DNA from: Algoriphagus lacus | GTDB taxonomy: Bacteria > Bacteroidota > Bacteroidia > Cytophagales > Cyclobacteriaceae | Direction of reading: 5' to 3' | Assembly (NCBI RefSeq): GCF_003583985.1 | Contig: NZ_QXML01000013.1 | Location: 58,166-122,165 of the forward strand | DNA: 64,000 nucleotides | Shown here: positions 26,177-34,059 of the stretch, one piece after another | Layout of the letters: the number at the start of each line of letters is the position of its first letter | How positions within the stretch are numbered: position 1 is the stretch's first letter | Notes under the pieces: model-generated | Database searches by the model: none | What the model saw: the letters and a program-made list of their open reading frames with translations, nothing else | What the model was told of the DNA's origin: nothing | Translations under genes and position numbers: made by a program

Positions 26177-26224
26177 GAATGGGTTAAAAAGAAAGCTAAA
26201 ATTGACTTTCCATTTAACCCATTC
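26177..26224 (-). terminator. Terminator of the GH67-GH127 transcript
   Basis: GAATGGGTTAAA (26177-26188) pairs perfectly with TTTAACCCATTC (26213-26224); GAAAG and CTTTC add pairing inside. On the leftward strand it is followed by a TTTTC run, 30 bases past the GH127 stop. Confidence 0.7.
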
Positions 26225-26253
26225 TTTCCAAAGAAAAATTCCCTTTGCTGAAA

Positions 26254-28368
26254 TTATTCAATGCCTACTACCGGGAATTCCGTGATCCGAAGTGTCGTAC
26301 AACCATAAGGAATCATGGTAATTGCTTTTTGACGCTTGGTCAATTCGGATGCTGCTAGTTTTGAAGGCAGGTTTTCAGGCAATTGAGGAGCGCTTTTCAC
26401 CAGTTTCCATTCAGGCAGTTGCACTCCTTGCAGCCGAAGTTCGATCGGCGCATTTTCCAGATTCCAAGGGTAGGAACCGTCCCATTCATTTTCTACCAAT
26501 TCAATTGAGTTAGCCAAGTCGGAAAGGGTAGTAGAGGCCAACCCAAAATTCCACTCGGAAGTAGGATAGACTTCGGTAAATGGTTTGAATCGGTCGCTTC
26601 GGTCTTTGGTTTTTTCCTCACCTTGGATCTTCAAACTGTAAACTAACGGTCCACGCTCAATGCTGACCATGGATTTGTACCAAGTGGAGGTTTTCAATTC
26701 CATTGGTAATGTCAGGGTGATTTGGTCCCCGCTTTTCCAAGTTCGATTAATTATGGCCACTTGGTTTTGGATGCTTGCCTGAGCCGTTTCCCCGTTGATT
26801 TTAATTTCAGCCTGTTTTACCCAAGCCGGGATTCTAAGGTGGAAAGGAAAGACCGCGTCCTCGGAAAGCTCCAAATCAAATTGCACGGTCTCACGGAATG
26901 GGAATCCGGTGGTTTCTTTGATCTTCAATTTTGCCCCTTGGCCCACGGTCAACTCAACCGAACTTGGAGCATAAAGCAATGCCGCAACTCCTCCGTCGGG
27001 TGTGGCATAAAACAGGTTTTGGACAAATTTAGGCCAGCTTTGGTGCATGTTTGTGGTGCAGCAGGGAAAGCCGGAAAGCAGTCCGTAGACAAAGTCGGTG
27101 CCCCCGTGATTTTCAGTTTCGTAGGAAGTTTCCAGTTTATCGCTCAGTTCCACCTGATTGGCAGCCTGAAAGTACTGTCGGCTGGTATAATCATCCGAAG
27201 CCTGAGTAGGTAAGGCATTGTAGGTGATTTTTTCCAGCAGATCCGCAAATTCCATATCCCCCGTGATCTTGAGGATCGTCTCCAAAGAATACATTTCCTC
27301 GGCTATCGAGCAGAGTTCGATTCCCTGAACCGGGTTGTTGCCGTGAAGGGGTTCGTCTCCTCCGTACATCCCTTGGGGTTGTCCATGATAGGTTTGGAGA
27401 TCAGCCAAGGCCTTTTTCACTGCGGCGATAGCATCGGTTTTCCCGCTTTTCTGGAAATAGACGATGGGTTGTTTTAGGCCTTGGGCCACATTTACGGTGT
27501 GGAGCCCTGGAACTTTGGACAGGGTGATTTTAGAAATTTCTGCAGAGTCAAAAGGATAGGATTTGATCTCATTGTAGAAATGGATGTTTTCGTATTGTAG
27601 CTCATTTTCCGGATTGGTGTAGATGGTCTGCCAAGGGAAAGTCTGCCGTTGGATCAATTCGCCTAGTTCCAGCAGTTTTTCATCTCCGGTGATGTTGTAA
27701 AGCCAATACACCACCAGAAGATTATCTCCTGCACGCCTATTCGCCCAAAAGGACATAAAGTCCAGCGGTCGGTTGGGGAGCTCTTTCAATTGAAAATGAA
27801 AATACTTGGTCAGTGCGGTAATTACCCGCTCATCCTGAGTGGCCTGATAGTATTGCTGAAGCACTTTGAGCATGACCATTTTTGGCCACCAATCTTCGCG
27901 TCTGCCTCGCTGCAAACCCGGTTCGGGCTCGGGTTCTGTTTCAAATGGAATGGGCCCCAGGTATCCGCTTTCAGCCTGATTGTTCAGTGTCCATTCGATC
28001 CAAGGCTGCGCTTTTTGCTTTAGCTGTTCATCATCCAGAATGTAGGCAAGGGTTACGAGCCCATCGATCCAATAGGGGCCGCGCTCCCAGCCGTCTCCAT
28101 CTCCACCCAGCCAACCGTTTCTCGGACCGACCACTTCGGGATAGACTTCATCCAAATGCCCGGTCAGTCCGCTTGCCATGCGCTTGAGTTGATCTTCCAG
28201 CCATCCTTCCGGCTTGATGCTTCCAATGGGAAGCTCTAAATATGGGGTCGAAACCAAAGGAGCACGGTTGGTAAGGTAATGGGCAACTGGTTTTGCCTCC
28301 TCACTTTTCTTGGTAGAACAGGAAAAAATAAGTCCTAACGCTCCGATTATCAGTGTTGTTTTCTTCAT
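26254..28368 (-). CDS. GH127 beta-L-arabinofuranosidase (DUF1680 family) lipoprotein
   Basis: 704 residues from the ATG at 28368, which opens a lipoprotein signal (MKKTTLIIGALGLIFSCSTKK). The (alpha/alpha)6-barrel family marks are WLGGDGDGWERGPYWIDGL near residue 90, GIELCSIAEEMYS (about 350) and GFPCCTTNMHQSW (about 435). By comparison with the characterised bifidobacterial GH127 enzyme, the Glu-x-Cys and the Cys-Cys pair are the zinc ligands and catalytic cysteine, so the site looks intact. It removes beta-L-arabinofuranosyl or related groups from plant glycans. It follows the GH67 gene on the same strand with a 139-base gap. Confidence 0.85.
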   Translation of the reverse strand: MKKTTLIIGALGLIFSCSTKKSEEAKPVAHYLTNRAPLVSTPYLELPIGSIKPEGWLEDQLKRMASGLTGHLDEVYPEVVGPRNGWLGGDGDGWERGPYWIDGLVTLAYILDDEQLKQKAQPWIEWTLNNQAESGYLGPIPFETEPEPEPGLQRGRREDWWPKMVMLKVLQQYYQATQDERVITALTKYFHFQLKELPNRPLDFMSFWANRRAGDNLLVVYWLYNITGDEKLLELGELIQRQTFPWQTIYTNPENELQYENIHFYNEIKSYPFDSAEISKITLSKVPGLHTVNVAQGLKQPIVYFQKSGKTDAIAAVKKALADLQTYHGQPQGMYGGDEPLHGNNPVQGIELCSIAEEMYSLETILKITGDMEFADLLEKITYNALPTQASDDYTSRQYFQAANQVELSDKLETSYETENHGGTDFVYGLLSGFPCCTTNMHQSWPKFVQNLFYATPDGGVAALLYAPSSVELTVGQGAKLKIKETTGFPFRETVQFDLELSEDAVFPFHLRIPAWVKQAEIKINGETAQASIQNQVAIINRTWKSGDQITLTLPMELKTSTWYKSMVSIERGPLVYSLKIQGEEKTKDRSDRFKPFTEVYPTSEWNFGLASTTLSDLANSIELVENEWDGSYPWNLENAPIELRLQGVQLPEWKLVKSAPQLPENLPSKLAASELTKRQKAITMIPYGCTTLRITEFPVVGIE

Positions 28369-28506
28369 TAAATCAAGTCTTTGGATTTTCATAAGCGGTA
28401 CTTAATCTAAGTAAATAACTATTGAAAAGGTGCTTGCCTAATCAATTCCAGAAGTTCTTACAATGCCTTTAAATCCGAAATCCGCATTCCAAAATCCCAA
28501 ATCAAC

Positions 28507-30666
28507 TTACCATCGCGGGCGGATTCCCGGTGCGGTAGGGAAGTCCAAGCTTTTGTAATACTCCAGATCTCCTTCAGGTTTTTCGATTTCGGCAGGGAAG
28601 GGGCGATTGGCAAATGTTTGGAAATACAACAGACATGCGTTTCTCCACCATTCTGCTTCCTGTACCTGTATTGCCAGCAGTTGCCGGACATGGTCAAATT
28701 GTTCTGAATCCAAATCCGCCTCCAGAGATTTCCAGTCGGCCTCCATTTTTCGGGCGGTTTTCACCCCCAAGTCATAGTGAAGGCCGATTCCTTCCCAAAG
28801 CGTTTTTCCTGACTTGAGTTTAAAATCCCAAGGAAGGTGATGAAACCAAAGCAGGTATTTTTCAGGAATCTGATTGGGATCAGACCAGGCTTTGGCGATT
28901 TCAGGCGCATATTGGGCTATGGCATTGCTTCCTGAACCGGTTCGGTCAAAGCCGATTCCCAAACTGTCTGCCAGATGGTAGTACAGCGAAGTCCAATCCG
29001 CTCTTCCTCCTTCCACCCAGGGTGCCGGTCCGTAATGGTGGCTTCTTCCCATGATGTGATGCAGTCCCAGCGGTGTCATGTAGTTAACAGCTGCCTCACG
29101 GGATTCCAGCATGATTTCCTTGATTTTGACCAAGGCTTCCGGTTTTTGACCAAAAGTCATTTTTATCCATTCTTCTGCAACCTCGGCCGAAGTCAGGTAG
29201 GGATCCCATGCCTGACGGCCAAAGGCAAACCAGTTGGCCTGTCCAAAGAGATGCCCGGTCCAGTTGCGGTCTGTGCCAATATTGGATACTCCGGCCATAA
29301 GCGTCAACTTTTGCCCGGAGTCAGTTCCGTCGATGATTCCTGCCACGGTAGAGTTTGGGGTGGGTCGGTAGGTTTGGCTTCGCAACACTTCCTCCCACAT
29401 CGGGGCGAGGTATACCAGTTGAGTAGCTTGGCCTAAGTACTCCTGCGTGATCTGAAACTCCATGCCGAGGTTGGTATTTTTCACTGCTCCGAAAAGAGGA
29501 TGAAAAGGTTCTCTCGGCATGAAATCAATCGCTCCGTTTTTCACCTGAATGATGACGTTATCCCGGAATTTTCCGTCCAGGGGTTCGAATTCCAAATTGG
29601 CTTGCTTATGTCTATCCTCATCGATTTCATGTGAATAGACAAAGGCTCTCCAAATCAGAATTCCTCCATGGGGTGCCAAGGCATCTGCGAGGACATTGGC
29701 TCCTTCCGCGTGATTCCGTTGGTATTCGTGCGGACCGGGTTGTCCTTCGGAGTTTGCCTTGACCAGGTAACCCCCAAAGTCCGGAATGAACGAATACATC
29801 TCATCGGTCTTCTTTTTCCAGAACTCGCTAACTGCCGGATCGAGGGGGTCAGCTGTCTTAAGTCCTCCGATTTCCATGGGAGCGGAGAAGCGGGCAGTGA
29901 GGAAAACTTTGATCCCGTAGGGTCTGAAAAGGTCTGCCAATACCTTGGCTTTTTTCATAAAATCCGTGGTCAGAATCCGGGCATTGGCGTTGACATTGGT
30001 GAGGGAAACGGCGTTGATTCCAAGGGAGGCATTGGCTCTGGCGTAGTCGATGTAGCGAGGATCGATGTAGCCAGGCAGCTTGTGCCAATCCCAAATGGAG
30101 AAGCCAGCATAGCCTCTTTCAACAGTCCGATCCAAGTTGTCCCAATGGTTAAGCATGCGGAGTTTAACTTTTGGACTGTCAGACTTTTCTGTTTTAGGAT
30201 TGAAAGTTTCAGTTTGAATACTTTTCAGCCAATCGAAGACTCCGTAAAGTACTCCGACAGGTCGGTTTCCAACAATGGCATAGTAAGTTTTTCCCTGAAA
30301 ATCGATCGGTCCTCTCCAGTACCCATCCTCTCCGAGCTCTCGGATTTGGACCTGCTGGTCAAGTCCCAAAACCTGTGAAAGCTCCTCCCGGGTACCCATC
30401 CAAACCTGGGTTTTGGCGAGTCTTTCCATGGAAAAAACAGGAGCTTTTTCAATCATTTGCTGACTGGATATTTCAAGTTCCTTTCGGATTATTTCATAGG
30501 TTGGGCTTTGGCCAAAAAAGAAAACCCCGGAGAAAAGCCGGTCTACTTCCGTCTTTAAGTTTGCATTTTCAAGGGGTCGATAATCCAGCCAAAGCTCATA
30601 GCCATCCTTGGCGACTGCAGCAAAAAAGAGACAAAAACTGAACAGGAAAGTCAGCAGGCTTTTCAT
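28507..30666 (-). CDS. GH67 alpha-glucuronidase
   Basis: 719 residues from the ATG at 30666; the signal peptide is MKSLLTFLFSFCLFFAAVA. It cuts (4-O-methyl-)glucuronic acid from the ends of glucuronoxylan fragments. Domain order: N-terminal beta domain (about 20-140; VGNRPVGVLYGVFDWLKSI), catalytic TIM barrel (about 140-470) with YLVKANSEGQPGPHEYQR holding the acid Glu, and NGAIDFMPREPFHPLFGA and MEFQITQEYLGQ typical of GH67, then a helical C-terminal dimerisation domain (MTPLGLHHIMGRSHHYGP). Length matches the family. Together with GH127 it suggests xylan side-chain removal; there is no xylanase in the window. Confidence 0.95.
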   Translation of the reverse strand: MKSLLTFLFSFCLFFAAVAKDGYELWLDYRPLENANLKTEVDRLFSGVFFFGQSPTYEIIRKELEISSQQMIEKAPVFSMERLAKTQVWMGTREELSQVLGLDQQVQIRELGEDGYWRGPIDFQGKTYYAIVGNRPVGVLYGVFDWLKSIQTETFNPKTEKSDSPKVKLRMLNHWDNLDRTVERGYAGFSIWDWHKLPGYIDPRYIDYARANASLGINAVSLTNVNANARILTTDFMKKAKVLADLFRPYGIKVFLTARFSAPMEIGGLKTADPLDPAVSEFWKKKTDEMYSFIPDFGGYLVKANSEGQPGPHEYQRNHAEGANVLADALAPHGGILIWRAFVYSHEIDEDRHKQANLEFEPLDGKFRDNVIIQVKNGAIDFMPREPFHPLFGAVKNTNLGMEFQITQEYLGQATQLVYLAPMWEEVLRSQTYRPTPNSTVAGIIDGTDSGQKLTLMAGVSNIGTDRNWTGHLFGQANWFAFGRQAWDPYLTSAEVAEEWIKMTFGQKPEALVKIKEIMLESREAAVNYMTPLGLHHIMGRSHHYGPAPWVEGGRADWTSLYYHLADSLGIGFDRTGSGSNAIAQYAPEIAKAWSDPNQIPEKYLLWFHHLPWDFKLKSGKTLWEGIGLHYDLGVKTARKMEADWKSLEADLDSEQFDHVRQLLAIQVQEAEWWRNACLLYFQTFANRPFPAEIEKPEGDLEYYKSLDFPTAPGIRPRW

Positions 30667-30840
30667 GGGTTTAGAAGTTTGGGATTTTAAGTTGACCAAA
30701 AATCGCCCTAATTCCAACCTGATTTCTTTCTGCCCAGAAGTACAATTTGCCGAACGGTTTTCTGATAATATTCGTCAACCTTACTTTTTCATTACAGGAA
30801 AAACAACCCACTTTCCTATCTTGGAGGCTCGACTTTTCCC

Positions 30841-33800
30841 ATGGAAGACAAACCCTTTATCATCTACAAATCCTCCGCCGGCTCGGGCAAGACTTACACG
30901 CTGACCTTGGAATACCTCAAGCTCGCTCTTCGAAATCCGGCTGCTTTCCGGCAGATTTTGGCGGTGACTTTTACCAACAAAGCCACTCAGGAAATGAAGG
31001 AGCGAATCCTGAAGGAATTGAACCGCCTTCGAAATGCGGTGTCGGTTGGTGAGAAAATGGACGATGAGCTGATGAATGCCCTTCAAGTGGATGAGGCTGG
31101 ATTGAAGCAAAGGGCAGCAGCCACGTTGACTGCGATTCTACATGATTATGGACACTTTGCAGTGAATACCATTGATAGTTTTTTCCAGAAAGTAGTTCGG
31201 GCTTTTGCCCGGGAAATGGATCTGAATGCCAAGTTTGAAGTGGAATTGGATCAGGAGGCCGTGCTCGATCGGGTTGTGATTCGGGTGGTGATGCTGGTGA
31301 TGGAGGACGATTTTCTCCACAAATGGCTGGTGGATTATGCATCGGAGCAGATCCAAAACGGCAAATCCTGGGATATTCGGCGCAATATCCGCGAGTTGGG
31401 AAAGCAGATTTTTCAGGAGGACTTCAAGCGCTATTCGTCCGAAATCCGGGAGTTTCTGAAGGAAAAGGAAAACATCTCCAAACTCCAGGCTTTTGCCAAA
31501 ACGCGTAGAGCGGAGTTGCTCAAGATCACCCGCGAACTCAAGGAGCAAGCAAATCAAATCCGAATCAACAATGGCTTGGAATGGACGGATTTCAGCGGAG
31601 CGTCCACATCTTTCGCCAAAAAATTCGATCAGTTGGGTGATCGTAAAAATCCGGTTCCAGAGCTTAGCCCCACTCAAATCGACAAAATCGATAACCCGGA
31701 AAAGTGGTTTACCAAGAAAAGTCCTCAGACTTCCCGAATCGAAGCGGCGTACAGCGAAGGCCTGAATGCTATTTTAAAGCAGTTTGAGCCACTTCTTTAC
31801 CAATGGAAAACCCTTGAAGCGATTTCCAAAAACATCTATGTGTTTGGGATTTTCCGGAATCTTCTGGATGAACTCTCACTCATCAAGGACGAGGAAAGCA
31901 TTTTGCTGATTTCGGATGCGAATGAGTTCTTGAAAGAAATCACCAAGGAAAATGACGCTCCATTCATTTATGAAAAAGTCGGAAACCAATACAAAAACTT
32001 CCTGATTGACGAGTTTCAGGATACTTCCGGTTTTCAATGGGCAAGTTTCAAACCGCTTCTTGAAAACTCACTTTCGCAGGGAAACACCAATCTGCTGGTC
32101 GGAGATGTGAAACAATCGATCTATCGCTGGAGAGGTGGGGAAATGAAACTTCTGCTGGAACAGGTGGAGGAAGAAACCGCGGTATTTGGAATTGATCTCA
32201 AAAATCTGGAGACCAATTTTCGAAGTCTTCCCAACATAATTGAGTTTAACAATGCCCTTTTCAAGAAGCTCCCGGCATCCTTTGAATCAAGTTTAACTGA
32301 AGCCTATGGGGTAGAAGATCCTTCTATTCTTTCCCGTGCTTACCACGACGTCACTCAGGAAATTTCTTCCAAAAAGTCAAAATCAACCTTTAAGGGAAAG
32401 GTGAAACTTGAATTTTTGGCTCCCATCAAAGAGGATGAGGAAGGAAATTTCAATGCCCAGGTAGCCGCCAAGCTTCCCCAAATGGTCCGCGAACTCCAGG
32501 ATCATGGGTACAGTTTGCGGGATATCGCATTTTTGGTCCGAACCAAAGCCGAAGGCGAAGCCATTGCGGATGTGATGATGCAGGAAACTGCTAAAAATTC
32601 GGATCCGAATTACCGGTTCGATGTCCTTTCGGATGAATCGATGTATCTCAACAAATCTGCTTCGGTTAAGGCTTTGGTGGCGGGTTTGAGGTATTTGCAG
32701 TATCCGGATGATATGGTTCAGTTCAAGACGATGTGGTATTACCGCTCCGTTTTGCGGGATGAACCCGTTAATCATACGCTTTTTGCACTGGATAAAATCC
32801 CAGATCACCTGGTCGAAAAAGTGGATTCGTTCAGAAAACGTGAGACTCCTCTGCTCCAACTTCCGCTCATGGAAGCGTTGGAGGAATTGATCGGAGCCCT
32901 TGATCTGATGGAGAATGGCTTGGAAAAAGCCTACATCTCAGGTTTCAAGGAGGCAGTTTATGATTTCACCGCAAACAACCGGTCGGATCTGGCGGGTTTC
33001 CTTGAATGGTGGGAGGAGAATCAATCCAAGCGAACCGTGAAAATTCCCGAAGGACACGATGCGATGCGGATTCTGACGATTCACAAGTCGAAGGGCTTGC
33101 AGTTTAAAGTTGTGCTAATGCCGTTTTTGAAATGGACAATTTTTGATACTTCGAAAGGAAATGTCGTTTGGTCGCCTTTTAAGGATCGCGAGAAAAACCT
33201 TTCTGCTATCATTCCACTGACATTGGGAAGTAATCTTGCTCAGTCAGCTTTCCACCAAGTCTATTCTGAAGAAGCGATTTTAGCTTATCTGGACAGTTTG
33301 AATATGATTTATGTAGCGCTCACCAGAGCAGAGGACGTGTTTTGGGGTTTGGTGCCCTATAAAGAAAAAATCGGAACACAGAATATTCTGGAAGCTCACC
33401 TCCAGCAAATCCTCGAAAATGGAATCGAAGGGGAGAATGGGTTGAATTTGTCTGCTCATTTTAATTCCGAAACCAAGGTTTTTGAACTGGGTGATTGGCC
33501 GGATGAAAAGCCTGAAAAGTCGGAGCTGTTGCCTGTTCCAACCTTGAGATGGACTTATAAGAATTGGTCCGAATTGTTGGAAGTGAAAAAGTACGCGGTG
33601 GACTTTTCGCAGGAAGGTTTGGAGCAACGGAAGAAGCGGAACTTCGGTTTGCTCGTCCATGAAATCCTGGAAAATTCAGTCAATCTCGAGGCAGCCAAAA
33701 CCAATTTGCAGGCTTTTTATTTCGAAGGAAGACTAAGCGAATCAGAAAAATTGGAAGTCGAAAATCAATTGAAGGCTTTGTTTTCTGACCCTGTTTTTTC

Positions 33801-34059
33801 CGATTGGTTTGAAGGAGAAGGGATTTTGCTGGCAGAGCAGGGAATTTTACTTCCCGGTGGAAAGCAAAAACGGCCCGACCGCATCATCCTTCGTCCAACC
33901 GAATCCATTATCGTGGATTTCAAGACAGGCGAGGAACTTGAAAAATATGGAAATCAGGTTCGGGAGTATATGACCTTGGTTCAAAAACTTACCCAGAAGC
34001 CCGTAAAAGGCTATTTATGTTATTTGGAAACCGGTAAAATCGAGACAGTCCATGCATAG
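30841..34059 (+). CDS. addA: AddA-like helicase-nuclease
   Basis: 1072 residues, a UvrD/Rep-type superfamily 1 helicase fused to a C-terminal nuclease. Walker A is SSAGSGKTYTL (11-21), motif Ia FTNKATQEMKERI, motif II LIDEFQDTSGFQW (about 388), motif III VGDVKQSIYRWRGG, motif V/VI MRILTIHKSKGLQFKVV and MIYVALTRAE. The PD-(D/E)xK domain is near the end, RPDRIILRPTESIIVDFKTG. It resects double-strand breaks for recombination, in complex with the next gene product. The stop overlaps the addB start by eight bases. Confidence 0.9.
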   Translation: MEDKPFIIYKSSAGSGKTYTLTLEYLKLALRNPAAFRQILAVTFTNKATQEMKERILKELNRLRNAVSVGEKMDDELMNALQVDEAGLKQRAAATLTAILHDYGHFAVNTIDSFFQKVVRAFAREMDLNAKFEVELDQEAVLDRVVIRVVMLVMEDDFLHKWLVDYASEQIQNGKSWDIRRNIRELGKQIFQEDFKRYSSEIREFLKEKENISKLQAFAKTRRAELLKITRELKEQANQIRINNGLEWTDFSGASTSFAKKFDQLGDRKNPVPELSPTQIDKIDNPEKWFTKKSPQTSRIEAAYSEGLNAILKQFEPLLYQWKTLEAISKNIYVFGIFRNLLDELSLIKDEESILLISDANEFLKEITKENDAPFIYEKVGNQYKNFLIDEFQDTSGFQWASFKPLLENSLSQGNTNLLVGDVKQSIYRWRGGEMKLLLEQVEEETAVFGIDLKNLETNFRSLPNIIEFNNALFKKLPASFESSLTEAYGVEDPSILSRAYHDVTQEISSKKSKSTFKGKVKLEFLAPIKEDEEGNFNAQVAAKLPQMVRELQDHGYSLRDIAFLVRTKAEGEAIADVMMQETAKNSDPNYRFDVLSDESMYLNKSASVKALVAGLRYLQYPDDMVQFKTMWYYRSVLRDEPVNHTLFALDKIPDHLVEKVDSFRKRETPLLQLPLMEALEELIGALDLMENGLEKAYISGFKEAVYDFTANNRSDLAGFLEWWEENQSKRTVKIPEGHDAMRILTIHKSKGLQFKVVLMPFLKWTIFDTSKGNVVWSPFKDREKNLSAIIPLTLGSNLAQSAFHQVYSEEAILAYLDSLNMIYVALTRAEDVFWGLVPYKEKIGTQNILEAHLQQILENGIEGENGLNLSAHFNSETKVFELGDWPDEKPEKSELLPVPTLRWTYKNWSELLEVKKYAVDFSQEGLEQRKKRNFGLLVHEILENSVNLEAAKTNLQAFYFEGRLSESEKLEVENQLKALFSDPVFSDWFEGEGILLAEQGILLPGGKQKRPDRIILRPTESIIVDFKTGEELEKYGNQVREYMTLVQKLTQKPVKGYLCYLETGKIETVHA

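Noticed and set aside
29668..30378. 236-residue rightward frame within the GH67 gene
   Set aside because: Pure antisense shadow of a long, well-supported gene.
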